Source of the DNA: Hymenobacter frigidus
GTDB lineage: Bacteria > Bacteroidota > Bacteroidia > Cytophagales > Hymenobacteraceae
NCBI RefSeq assembly: GCF_014640435.1
Contig: NZ_BMGY01000001.1
Location: forward strand, 1-64,000
Direction of reading: 5' to 3'
DNA length: 64,000 bases
Part shown: piece by piece, positions 50,491 to 58,603 of the stretch
Layout of the letters: each line of letters begins with the position of its first letter
How positions within the stretch are numbered: position 1 is the stretch's first letter
Made by a program: the position numbers and the translations under genes
Notes under the pieces: generated by a model
Databases searched by the model: none
What the model was told of the DNA's origin: nothing
Seen by the model: only the letters and a program-made list of their open reading frames with translations

Positions 50491-51987
50491 ATGAAAAACC
50501 ACACTCGCACTACTTTAGGCCTGCTGCTGACGAGCCTGACCCTCGGCGCTCCCCTAGCGGCTTCGGCCCAAAAAAAACCCGCTGCCAAAGCCACCAACGC
50601 TGAAGCCGCCATTCGCGAAAGCGACATCAAGCGGGACCTGTTTGCCTTGGCCGGCGATAAGTACCGGGGCCGCGAAGGCGGCACGCTGGATGAGCTGAAG
50701 GCCTCTGCGTGGTTGGCCGAGCAAATTCGGGGTACCGGCATGCTGCCGGCCGGCGAAGATGGCACCTACTTCCAGTGGTTCAACCTGCAGCGCACGCGCC
50801 TCACCAAGGCCAGCAAGGTCAGCATCGGCAGCCACGCGCTAAGCGTAAACCACGACGGCCTGGTGTACCAGCCCACCAACGCAGTGGTGAATGCCCCGCT
50901 GGTGTACGTGGGCACGGGCACGCCCGAGGAACTGGCCAAGGTCGACATCAAGGGCAAAGCCGTGGCGTTCCTGTTTTCGGGGCAGCCGACGGACGGCATC
51001 AGCTTCCGGCGCTACCTCACAGCCACCCTGCGCGACAAGCCCGCCGAGCTGGTGAAAGCCGGGGCCGTGGCCGTAGTCGTCGTTTCCGATACCCGCGCCG
51101 AGGCCGTATTTGAGCACTGGGGCCACACCTACGAGCGCGGCCGCTTCGGCCTGCCCGGCGACCCCAACCTGCTGGTGGTGAACCAGGCTCCCACGGTGTG
51201 GCTGCCCACCAGCGCCGCCGGCTGGGTGCAACAGGCGGGCCAGCAGTTTGTGGCCGATTTACGGGTGGAAACCTTTGCCTACCCGTCGGTGAACATCGTG
51301 GCCAAAATGCCCGGCACCGACGCGGAGCTGAAGAAGCAATACGTCCTCTTCAGCACCCACCAGGACCACGACGGCGTGCGCGCGCCCGTGGCCGGCGACT
51401 CGATTTATAACGGTGCCGACGACAATGCCACCGGTTGCGCGGCCCTGCTGGCCATCATGCGGGCATTTAAGCAGCAGCCCAGCCGGCGCTCGGCGCTATT
51501 TGTGTACCACGGCGCGGAGGAGCGCGGCCTGTTGGGCTCGCGCTACTATTCGGCCCACCCCACGGTGCCCCAGTCATCTATCGTAGCGGTACTCAATGCC
51601 GAAATGATGGGCCGCAACGTGGCCGACAGCGCCGCGCTGCTGGGCTCCACGGCCCCGCACCTCAACTCCTCGGATTTGGTGAAAACGGCGTTGGCCGCTA
51701 ACCAGGCCGGCCCCAAGTTCAAGCTCGACACCGAGTGGGACAAGGCCACCCACCCCGAGGGCTGGTACTTCCGCTCCGACCACCTACCCTACGCCCGCCT
51801 GGGCATTCCGGCCGTGATGTACACTTCACTGCTGCACCCGGACTACCACACCCCGCGCGACGAGCCCAGCCGCATCGACTACTCCAAGCTCACCCGCATG
51901 ACGCAGTGGATGTACCTCACCGGCTGGGCTGTGGCCAACCGTACGGCCGCCCCCGCCCGCGAGCCCGGCTTCAAGCTGGAGCGGTAG
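50491..51987 (+). CDS. Secreted M28-family zinc aminopeptidase with inserted PA domain
   Basis: A 498-residue exported peptidase. The signal ends at ASAQK (about 28). A protease-associated insert precedes the catalytic domain, with VDIKGKAVAFLFSGQP typical of it. Metal and catalytic residues lie in STHQDHDGV, NGADDNATGCAALL, YHGAEERGLLGS and DYHTPRDEPSRI. It should cleave amino-terminal residues from peptides. The ATG at 50491 is preferred; upstream in-frame codons run into low-quality sequence. A weak -7-like TACCTTTC lies at 50457. Confidence 0.9.
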   Translation: MKNHTRTTLGLLLTSLTLGAPLAASAQKKPAAKATNAEAAIRESDIKRDLFALAGDKYRGREGGTLDELKASAWLAEQIRGTGMLPAGEDGTYFQWFNLQRTRLTKASKVSIGSHALSVNHDGLVYQPTNAVVNAPLVYVGTGTPEELAKVDIKGKAVAFLFSGQPTDGISFRRYLTATLRDKPAELVKAGAVAVVVVSDTRAEAVFEHWGHTYERGRFGLPGDPNLLVVNQAPTVWLPTSAAGWVQQAGQQFVADLRVETFAYPSVNIVAKMPGTDAELKKQYVLFSTHQDHDGVRAPVAGDSIYNGADDNATGCAALLAIMRAFKQQPSRRSALFVYHGAEERGLLGSRYYSAHPTVPQSSIVAVLNAEMMGRNVADSAALLGSTAPHLNSSDLVKTALAANQAGPKFKLDTEWDKATHPEGWYFRSDHLPYARLGIPAVMYTSLLHPDYHTPRDEPSRIDYSKLTRMTQWMYLTGWAVANRTAAPAREPGFKLER

Positions 51988-52020
51988 TCAATTCACCTCT
52001 CACCACCCGTCATTACTCCC

Positions 52021-52890
52021 ATGCGCAATCGGTTTCTTCGCGTTCTTCTGCTCGCACTACTGGCGGGCAGTACGCCCGGGCTCACCAAGGCCCAGAGCGG
52101 GCCCGCCCCGAAATACCTGGTCACGGACCCGGTGGCCGATTCCAAGGCCCCGGCCAGTTGTGAGGAGCTAACCATTCCTTCCCACGGCAGCCGAATGGCG
52201 GCTTTTATGTACACTGCGACGGGAGCTCAACCGCATCCTACGCTGATTTTGCTGCACGGCTTCCCCGGTAACGAACGCAACCTCGACCTGGCCCAGGCCG
52301 TGCGCCGCACGGGCTGGAACGTGCTGTATTTTGACTATCGCGGTTCCTGGGGCAGCGAAGGCACCTTCTCGTTGACCAATTGCGTGGAGGATGTGGTCAG
52401 CGCGGTGGCCTTTTGCAGGCAGCAAGCCAAGGCCTTGCGCATCGATACCACCCGAATGGCGCTGTTTGGCCACAGCATGGGCGGCTGGGTGGGCCTGCAG
52501 GCACTGCGGCTGCTGCCCGCCGTCAAAAAAGCCGTCATACTTTCGCCCTGGGACGTTTACGGTACGGCCACCGACCCCGTAAAAGCCAACCTCGCCGAGT
52601 TTGAGCAGTATGCCGACGGCTTGTTTATGCTGCACAACACGTCGGGCAAGGCCATACTGGCCCCCGTGCTGGCCAATGCTTCCGCGTATCAACTCACGGC
52701 CATTGGCCCGGCGCTCGGCACCCGGCAACTGGTATTTCTGGACGAGAACCGGCGCAACGAAGCCTGGATTAAGCGCGTCGGGGCCGCCAACAAGGCCAGC
52801 TTTCGTTACGAAGTGTGGGACACGGACCACCCATTCAGCAATAAGCGCCTCGCCCTGACCAAAACAGTCGTTGCGTTTCTGAGCAAGTAA
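52021..52890 (+). CDS. Secreted alpha/beta hydrolase
   Basis: A 289-residue serine hydrolase with a signal ending near TKAQS (about 25). The oxyanion region is LLHGFPGNERNLD, the nucleophile elbow is GHSMGGWVG, and the histidine lies in WDTDHPFSNKRLAL, a pattern of dienelactone hydrolase and prolyl oligopeptidase-like enzymes. Substrate unknown. It follows the M28 gene by 33 bases on the same strand, so the two are likely cotranscribed. Confidence 0.85.
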   Translation: MRNRFLRVLLLALLAGSTPGLTKAQSGPAPKYLVTDPVADSKAPASCEELTIPSHGSRMAAFMYTATGAQPHPTLILLHGFPGNERNLDLAQAVRRTGWNVLYFDYRGSWGSEGTFSLTNCVEDVVSAVAFCRQQAKALRIDTTRMALFGHSMGGWVGLQALRLLPAVKKAVILSPWDVYGTATDPVKANLAEFEQYADGLFMLHNTSGKAILAPVLANASAYQLTAIGPALGTRQLVFLDENRRNEAWIKRVGAANKASFRYEVWDTDHPFSNKRLALTKTVVAFLSK

Positions 52891-53031
52891 GTCCTGGCCC
52901 AGCAATGCGAACCAGCCGGAAATTGGCCGCGCAGTCCCGGGGTGCTCGCCTGAATGGTTCTGGAAGCTGGATTGAACATTTTGGGGACCGAGCTGGTCAT
53001 TGCCCCATTATTCCCGTTTCACGCCTCCCAT

Positions 53032-53661
53032 ATGCGCCACATCACCGCTGCCGACATTAAAAGTTTCGAGCGCATCTACCGCCTCAACCTCGTTAACGGC
53101 TTGCCGGGCTTCAAGCCGGCCAACCTCGTGGGCACCGCCGCACCCGACGGCGCTACCAACCTGGCCGTGTTCAGCTCGGCCCTGCACCTGGGCTCCGACC
53201 CTGCCCTGCTCGGCCTCGTGACGCGGCCCACCACCGTGCCCCGCCACACCTACGCCAACCTCAAAGCCAGCGGCTGCTACACCCTCAACCACGTGCCCGA
53301 GGCGCTGGCTGCTCAGGCCCACTACACCTCTGCCGATTTCCCCGACACCGTTTCGGAGTTTGACGAATGCGGCTTCACGGCCGCGTTCCGCGATGGCTTC
53401 CCCGCGCCGTACGTGGCCGAAAGCCCCATCAGCATCGGCCTGCGGCTACTGGAAGAGCACCACCTCAGCAACGGCACCGTGCTGCTGGTGGGCAGCGTGG
53501 AACACGTGTACCTGCGGGAAGAAGGCCTGCGCGAAGACGGTACCCTCGACCTCGCAGCTCTCGGCACGGCCTGCATCTCGGGCCTCGATGGCTACCACGC
53601 GGTGCAAGCTCCCGTGCGCTACGGCTACGCCCGACCAGGGCAGCCGCCGGTGGCGCTGTAG
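53032..53661 (+). CDS. Flavin reductase-like protein (FMN-binding split barrel)
   Basis: A 209-residue flavin-binding protein. NLVGTAAPDGATNLAVFSS, then LLGLVTRPTTVPRHTYANLKASGCYTLNHV form the split-barrel FMN-binding core. Family members reduce flavin with NAD(P)H or bind it for other reactions; the physiological partner is unknown. The ATG at 53032 gives the core domain without the upstream tail from 52954. A bidirectional terminator follows. Confidence 0.82.
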   Translation: MRHITAADIKSFERIYRLNLVNGLPGFKPANLVGTAAPDGATNLAVFSSALHLGSDPALLGLVTRPTTVPRHTYANLKASGCYTLNHVPEALAAQAHYTSADFPDTVSEFDECGFTAAFRDGFPAPYVAESPISIGLRLLEEHHLSNGTVLLVGSVEHVYLREEGLREDGTLDLAALGTACISGLDGYHAVQAPVRYGYARPGQPPVAL

Positions 53662-53687
53662 CCACTGCCGCCGCGATTTATGAACAC

Positions 53688-53722
53688 AAAAATCCCGCTA
53701 CCAATCAGATAGCGGGATTTTT
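53688..53722. terminator. Bidirectional terminator between convergent genes
   Basis: AAAAATCCCGCTA (53688-53700) pairs with TAGCGGGATTTTT (53710-53722). It serves the flavin reductase on plus and the small lipoprotein on minus. Confidence 0.93.
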
Positions 53723-53737
53723 GCTGAGCTTAAAAAT

Positions 53738-54076
53738 TTACTTACGGTTTGTCAAATCGGCGGGCGGGGCCAGTTGGCCACTGGCGGTCTGCGAGGAAGC
53801 GGCGTCTTTGCCGGCGGGGGCCGAGTTCAGCTGGTCTTGCACGGTGCCGTTTTTGATGGCTGTAGCCGAGCCTTCGCCACTGGGGGGAGTCACGTTTTGC
53901 TTGTAGTTGATGCTATCGCGGTCCACGTCGTAGCTGTGCCAACCGGGCGCGTTGGTAAAGCCGCGTTTGAATTGCGTGTTTTCGCCGGGGCTCCAGCGGT
54001 AGTCGCAGGACGAAAGCGAGGCCGCCAAGGCGGTGCCCAGCAGCAAGGCCAGGGCGGAACGAGGGAAAAGCTTCAT
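53738..54076 (-). CDS. Small hypothetical lipoprotein
   Basis: A 112-residue protein with a lipobox (AASLSSCDYRW, Cys at about 24). The rest is hydrophilic and Ser/Thr/Pro-rich, with no family recognised. ATG at 54076. A textbook promoter precedes it at 54102-54133. Confidence 0.75.
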   Translation of the reverse strand: MKLFPRSALALLLGTALAASLSSCDYRWSPGENTQFKRGFTNAPGWHSYDVDRDSINYKQNVTPPSGEGSATAIKNGTVQDQLNSAPAGKDAASSQTASGQLAPPADLTNRK

Positions 54077-54101
54077 GAAGGAGTACTTGGGATTGGGAAT
54101 G

Positions 54102-54133
54102 CAAAGTTACGTTGATTTCGGGCGGAAGGCCAA
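54102..54133 (-). promoter_or_regulatory. Promoter of the small lipoprotein gene (TTG-N21-TAacTTTG)
   Basis: On the minus strand TTG lies at 54131-54133 and TAACTTTG at 54102-54109, 21 bases apart, 25 bases from the ATG. It overlaps the leader of the divergent lipase gene. Confidence 0.78.
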
Positions 54134-54200
54134 CGCAATACCCGCCGCGGCGGTACTTTCGGGTAGCGCAGCCCTCCTGCGGCTCTTCATTTCCCCACTC

Positions 54201-55364
54201 ATGCCCGATTCTGAGTCGCCCTCGCCTTCCCGTTTCCGCCGGGCCCTCGGGGCCGTGGGGCGCGCCGCGCTGCTGCCCGTGAAGGGAGCCAGCTACCTGG
54301 CGCGGTTGGGCAAAGCGCACCAGCACTTTTTTCTGCCCGTGCTCAACGGCGCGCTCGGCGACCAGCTGGCGGCCCGCTTCGATGCGCGCGCCATTCGCCT
54401 GAGTTTCCGGCGCGGCGGGCAGGATGTGGCGGTGGCCGACCTGCGCCTCACCGAGCCGCACCAGAAAACGGTGGTGTACGTGCACGGCCTGATGGGCGAC
54501 GAGCTCATCTGGCAGTCCGGCTTTAGCGACGCGCCCGGCAGCCGGCGCTACGGCCCACGTCTGGCCGAAGAAACCCGCAGCCGCGCCCTCTACCTACGTT
54601 TCAACTCCGGCCTGCACCTTTCCGAAAACGGCCGCGAGCTCAGCCGCCTGCTCACCGAGCTGGTCGTGACCTACCCCGACGCCATTGGCGGGCTCGTACT
54701 GGTGGGCCACAGCATGGGCGGGCTCATTATTCGCTCGGCCGGGTACTATGGCAATCAGGCAGGAATTAAAAATGAGGAATTAAAAATTAAAAATGACCCC
54801 GAGCAAAACGAGTCGTCAGCCGATGAATTCTTACTTTTTAATTCTCAATTGTTAATTAACCAAGCGCCCTGGTTGGCGCACCTGCGGTCCATCTTCCTCA
54901 TTGGCACGCCCAACGACGGGTCGTGGCTGGAGCAGAACTCGCACTTCACGGCGCGGCTGCTGGAGCGCATCAACCTGTTTCCCACACGCTTTCTTAGCAA
55001 AGCCCTCAACCAGCGCAGCAACGGCATCAAGGATTTGCGCTACTCCATTCTGGTGGATGAGGACTGGCAGGATGCCCACGCCAACGACTTCACGCCGCCG
55101 CGCACGGCCGTGCCACCGCTGCCGGGCGTGCACTACCACATTTTGATGGGGGCCTGGCTGCGCGCCACCCGCCCCTCGGCCCTGCGCGAGTACTTCGGCG
55201 ATGGGCTGGTGGGCAAGGGCAGCGCCCGTGGCCACGCCACCTTCGGCGATGAGGCCGCATTACCGGCCGGGGCCAATGTTCGCACGGCCGTGTTCAGCCA
55301 GCAGCACCACGGCGGCCTGCTCACGCACCCCGAGGTGTTTCAGTACCTCAAGCAATGGGCGTAG
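54201..55364 (+). CDS. Lipase-like alpha/beta hydrolase with an in-frame repeat insertion
   Basis: A 387-residue cytoplasmic or membrane-associated esterase. VVYVHGLMGDELIW precedes GLVLVGHSMGGLIIRSAG (nucleophile Ser), and the late SQQHHGGLLTHP gives the catalytic His. Between the elbow and IFLIGTPNDGS a foreign segment, GIKNEELKIKNDPEQNESSA and its continuation to LLINQ, is encoded by an AT-rich palindromic repeat (54764-54857). It stays in frame, lengthening the protein by about 35 residues. ATG at 54201 is preferred to the longer frame from 54033, which overlaps the lipoprotein gene. Confidence 0.85.
   Translation: MPDSESPSPSRFRRALGAVGRAALLPVKGASYLARLGKAHQHFFLPVLNGALGDQLAARFDARAIRLSFRRGGQDVAVADLRLTEPHQKTVVYVHGLMGDELIWQSGFSDAPGSRRYGPRLAEETRSRALYLRFNSGLHLSENGRELSRLLTELVVTYPDAIGGLVLVGHSMGGLIIRSAGYYGNQAGIKNEELKIKNDPEQNESSADEFLLFNSQLLINQAPWLAHLRSIFLIGTPNDGSWLEQNSHFTARLLERINLFPTRFLSKALNQRSNGIKDLRYSILVDEDWQDAHANDFTPPRTAVPPLPGVHYHILMGAWLRATRPSALREYFGDGLVGKGSARGHATFGDEAALPAGANVRTAVFSQQHHGGLLTHPEVFQYLKQWA
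54764..54857. repeat. AT-rich palindromic repeat, copy 3, inside the lipase coding region
   Basis: Arms at 54764-54786 and 54835-54857 match at 19 of 23 positions; AATTAAAAA and its inverse recur as in copies 1 and 2. On the coding strand it reads IKNEELKIKN and ends LLFNSQLLIN. The residues NQA occur on each side of the insert. Confidence 0.8.
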
Positions 55365-55422
55365 AGTAGTGATTAGCGGTTAATGATGAAGCTGTTTAGG
55401 AATTCAAAAAAACTAAGTGACC

Positions 55423-55512
55423 GTCATGCCGAGCGTAGCCGAGGCATCTCGCTCGCCTCGTTGAACGGCCCGGACGGCCCGAGTAAGATGCCTCGGCTAC
55501 GCTCGGCATGAC
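55423..55512. repeat. REP-like palindrome, copy 5, nested in an outer inverted repeat
   Basis: Perfect 27-base arms (55423-55449 and 55486-55512), core CCGAGCGTAGCCGAGGCAT. GAAGCTGTTTAG (55388-55399) and CTAAACAGCTTC (55527-55538) bracket it as a second inverted repeat. It lies in the 406-base gap after the lipase gene, which holds no gene. Confidence 0.88.
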
Positions 55513-55548
55513 CGACTGAAAAATCACTAAACAGCTTCGATAAGTAGT

Positions 55549-55716
55549 AGACTTGTTCCTCAATGAGAAATCGGTGGTTTTCCAAGTCGTATTTTGGCGC
55601 CAGAAACGGGGGCTGCTCAAAGAATCCAAGGATACAAGCTTGGCCAAACCAAAAAGACCATTCAGGCATCATAATCGGCCAGAATCTTTGACCATTTCTT
55701 ATTCAGGAACAAGTCT
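55549..55716. mobile_element. 168-bp MITE-like element
   Basis: 23-base terminal inverted repeats (AGACTTGTTCCT outermost) match at 21 positions. No target duplication is clear. The interior holds only an in-frame remnant on the minus strand (PEWSFWFGQACILGFFEQPP) of no known family. The ends recur at 43865-43876 and 44021-44030 around a REP-like palindrome. Confidence 0.6.
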
Positions 55717-55770
55717 TGATTCTGCGCCTGAGAATATGTGTTTAGTACCCGTGTTTTCCACTGTTTCCGC

Positions 55771-57315
55771 TCATGGCTTGGGCAGCTCGCAGTCGCAGAG
55801 CACCTCGCGGACGGGCGGGGCCACCCGGTAGTCGGGCAACGATACTTCCTTCATGTACACCACCGAAAGATGCCGCAGGCGCGGATGGGCGGGGGTTTCG
55901 TGCCAGATGCGCAGCAGGTAGTTGCAGTAGTAGGGCCGCATCCAGGCGTTGTGCACGAAGAGGTAATTTTCGGAATACTTGCGCCACCGGTCGTTCCGGA
56001 AAAGGGCCACCACCGAGGGCGGCTTGGCGTAGGTGACGGCCGCGCCGGCGCGGTTTAAATCGAGGGTGCGGCCCGTGGCGGCCGTGGTGCCCTCCAGCAC
56101 GTACCAGCCATCGTCCTTGAACACGGTGGGCGCAAACATGCCCCAGTGCTGGTCGACCCGAAACAGGTAGCCGAACCAGCGCATGGGCTCCGCCATGAGC
56201 CCGCCGGCGGGGCGCAGCACGGCCACGTCGTCGAGGTTCCACCAGCACACGTAGGCCAGCACTACGGCCACGCAGGTGTCGCGCACGGCGCGGGCCAGCC
56301 GCTGGCCGCCAACCGAGGGCGGGCGGGTGCGCTCCAGGCGCAGCCGCCACGGCGCTTGCCAGACCGGCAGCCGCGTGCGCCAGTCCGTGGCGCGGGTTCG
56401 GGCGCGGGCCGCGTGCGGCCGCAGCCGGCGGGCGAGCCCATCCAGCACCCCGGCCGGCAGCAGGCCCAGCAGCGAGGCCATGTTCACCAGAAAAAACAGG
56501 CCCACGTAGAGCGTGAGGCTGATGCCGAGTTGAAAACCGAACAGCACGCCCACCACCAACAGCCGCCACCGCGCCACGCCCACCGGCAAAAACAGCGCGA
56601 ACGGCAGCAGCAGCTCGATGTAGTAGGTGGCGAAAGTGAGGAAGCGCAACAGGGCCGGGTACGGGTAGAGCCACCGCCCCAGGGGCAGCAGCAGCTGGTC
56701 GAGGCTGAAGGCGTAGTAGAGCGCAGTGCCGTCGCGGGTCCATTCGGGGCCATTTTTCAGCAGCGCCGTGCACCAGTAAAGCAAGGCCAGCTGCACCACG
56801 TAGGCCACGGTAGCGGCGCTGAAATACGCGTAGTGCGTGGGCGCGGGCCGCGCGCGGGCATCCCAGGTCCACACCCGGCCCCAAGGCAGAAAAATGCCCC
56901 AGAAAAGCAGCATCCGCAACAGGTCGTCGCCGCCCTGCCCGATGAACGGGTTGCGGTTTTGCAGCGACACGAGCAGCACCCACGAGCCCACCGTGGCCAG
57001 CCGCGTGTGGTAGCCCACCAGCAGCGCCCCGGCCAGCCCCGCCGCCACCGCAAACAGCACGGCCTGGGCCTGCCACAACCCGCTGCCCGCGTGCAGCGAG
57101 AATTGGTAGGGCGACCAGCCGTGCTCCATCACCGCCACCACGGGCAGCACCCCCATGTTGGAGTACAGCGCTTCCAAATCGGTGCTGCGGATGGCCAAAT
57201 CGAGCAGCACCACAGCGGCCGTGGCCATGCGCAGCAGCGCCAGCGCCCGCAAGTCGAGCACAAAGGGCCGCTTCAGCACACCCCAAAACCCGGTTTTGCC
57301 TGCCCGTGCCTCCAT
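55771..57315 (-). CDS. HTTM-domain membrane protein (gamma-carboxylase-like)
   Basis: A 514-residue protein with about eight hydrophobic helices. LYSNMGVLPV, FIGQGGDDLLRMLLFWGIFLP and LKNGPEWTRDGTALYYAFSLDQ are typical of the HTTM family, related to vitamin K-dependent gamma-carboxylase. The C-terminal half (from about residue 385) is soluble, with WGMFAPTVFKDDGWYV and a Cys-containing tail. Substrate unknown. HTTM genes often lie near DCC thiol oxidoreductases, and one (58169) lies close by here. Confidence 0.85.
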   Translation of the reverse strand: MEARAGKTGFWGVLKRPFVLDLRALALLRMATAAVVLLDLAIRSTDLEALYSNMGVLPVVAVMEHGWSPYQFSLHAGSGLWQAQAVLFAVAAGLAGALLVGYHTRLATVGSWVLLVSLQNRNPFIGQGGDDLLRMLLFWGIFLPWGRVWTWDARARPAPTHYAYFSAATVAYVVQLALLYWCTALLKNGPEWTRDGTALYYAFSLDQLLLPLGRWLYPYPALLRFLTFATYYIELLLPFALFLPVGVARWRLLVVGVLFGFQLGISLTLYVGLFFLVNMASLLGLLPAGVLDGLARRLRPHAARARTRATDWRTRLPVWQAPWRLRLERTRPPSVGGQRLARAVRDTCVAVVLAYVCWWNLDDVAVLRPAGGLMAEPMRWFGYLFRVDQHWGMFAPTVFKDDGWYVLEGTTAATGRTLDLNRAGAAVTYAKPPSVVALFRNDRWRKYSENYLFVHNAWMRPYYCNYLLRIWHETPAHPRLRHLSVVYMKEVSLPDYRVAPPVREVLCDCELPKP

Positions 57316-57360
57316 AGCTTACCCCCAACTGCGCAGGGTTCCCAAACCCGCGCCAATAAA

Positions 57361-57405
57361 CAAGGCGAAAGGGCCGTCCAGAAGATGACGGGGCCTTTCG
57401 CCTTG
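57361..57405 (-). terminator. Terminator of the Ser/Gly/Thr lipoprotein gene
   Basis: CAAGGCGAAAGG and CCTTTCGCCTTG end the stem; a GTC/GAC inner pair extends it. On the minus strand it is followed by TTGTTTATT. It lies between the lipoprotein stop and the HTTM gene start. Confidence 0.7.
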
Positions 57406-57452
57406 CGAAAAAATTGACTGTCCGGCGCAGTTGGTAAGCCGCGCCGGTTGGG

Positions 57453-57893
57453 CTAGTTGCCGCTTGTGGTGCCACTTGTGGTGCGGCCGCTGGTGGTGCG
57501 GCCGCTGGTGGTGCCGCTGCCACTCGTGGCCTGGCCACCGGTGGTCATGCCGCTGCTGCCGCTGTTGGTCATACCGCTGGTGCTGCTGCCGCTGGGCATG
57601 GTGCCGCCATTGGGGCTCATGGTGCCGTTGCCGCTATTGGTCATGCCGCTGGTGCTGCTGCCGCTGGGCATGGTGCCGCCATCGGGGCTCATGGTGCCGT
57701 TGCCGCTGGCATCGCTGCGGCGGGAACCGTTCATGCCGGACGAATCCGCACTCATACCCGAGTCGGCAGTGGTACCGCTACCGCCCGCACCGGTGGCATC
57801 GGAGCTGGTGCCGTTGGAGCCGCAGGCGCTCAGCAGGGTGGTGCTCAACGCCAAGGCGGCTAAAAAAACGGAGGTTTTTTTGATTGTCATCAT
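57453..57893 (-). CDS. Ser/Gly/Thr-rich repeat lipoprotein
   Basis: A 146-residue secreted protein with a lipobox (STTLLSACGSN, Cys at about 24). The remainder is made almost wholly of Ser, Gly, Thr, Met, Asn and Asp. A 24-residue unit, NGTMSPDGGTMPSGSS plus STSGMTNSG-type tail, occurs twice in tandem, differing by D to N. TTSGRTTSGRTTSG ends the chain. The low complexity suggests a disordered surface linker. Function unknown. Second Met is one codon on. Confidence 0.65.
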   Translation of the reverse strand: MMTIKKTSVFLAALALSTTLLSACGSNGTSSDATGAGGSGTTADSGMSADSSGMNGSRRSDASGNGTMSPDGGTMPSGSSTSGMTNSGNGTMSPNGGTMPSGSSTSGMTNSGSSGMTTGGQATSGSGTTSGRTTSGRTTSGTTSGN

Positions 57894-58168
57894 GGCAAAC
57901 TGAAATAGTGAATAGGGTTTCTATACGGATATTATCGTGGTGCCAGTCACCGAATTAACCCGTATTTTAGACCGCACAAATACGCATTTTTGGGCCGAAA
58001 GCCCCGCGCCCGAGCCCCAGCCAACCCGGCAAAAACAGCAAGGATTCCTCTTGGCTTTCATTCGGGTCAAAACTTGCCGCCAGGGCCGCACGTTAGGCTA
58101 AGAGGCTTCCCGAAAAATAGTCTTCCCTGCGAAGAACCGGCGTGCCGAACATCCCCAGCCCCAACTCT

Positions 58169-58585
58169 ATGCCCGATTCTGGTCCCGACATCATCCTTTT
58201 CGACGGCGTGTGCAACTTGTGCAACGGCTTCGTACAGTTTATCATCCGCCACGACCAAGCCGGACGCTTCCGTTTCGCGGCCCTGCAAAGTGAAGCCGGG
58301 CAGGCCTTGCTGGCTAAACACGGACTTGCGCCCTCCGCTGGCGCGGCGGAGCTTGATTCGGTGCTGCTGCTGAGCGGCGGGCAGCTCTACTCCCACTCCT
58401 CAGCGGTGCTGCGCATTGCCCGGGGGCTGGGCGGCGGGTGGGCGCTGGCGGGCGTGGGCGGGCTGCTGCCCCGCGCCTGGCGCGACGCGCTCTACCGCTT
58501 CATTGCCCGCAACCGCTACCGTTGGTTTGGGCGGCAGGAAAGCTGCATGCTGCCCACGCCAGAGCTGCGGGCGCGGTTTCTGTAG
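58169..58585 (+). CDS. DCC-family thiol-disulfide oxidoreductase (DUF393)
   Basis: A 138-residue predicted redox protein. DIILFDGVCNLCNGFVQFIIRHD holds the Cys-X2-Cys of the family (named for DxxCxxC), then RFRFAALQSEAGQALL follows as in DUF393 proteins. The ATG at 58169 is preferred to a GTG nine codons upstream. It is transcribed away from the HTTM gene. Physiological substrate unknown. Confidence 0.85.
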   Translation: MPDSGPDIILFDGVCNLCNGFVQFIIRHDQAGRFRFAALQSEAGQALLAKHGLAPSAGAAELDSVLLLSGGQLYSHSSAVLRIARGLGGGWALAGVGGLLPRAWRDALYRFIARNRYRWFGRQESCMLPTPELRARFL

Positions 58586-58603
58586 CAAACCAGCCGTGGA
58601 CGG

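Noticed and set aside
56146..57417. A 423-codon open frame on the plus strand opposite the HTTM gene
   Set aside because: Antisense to a protein with clear HTTM motifs; translation is Gln/Arg/His-rich with no domain.
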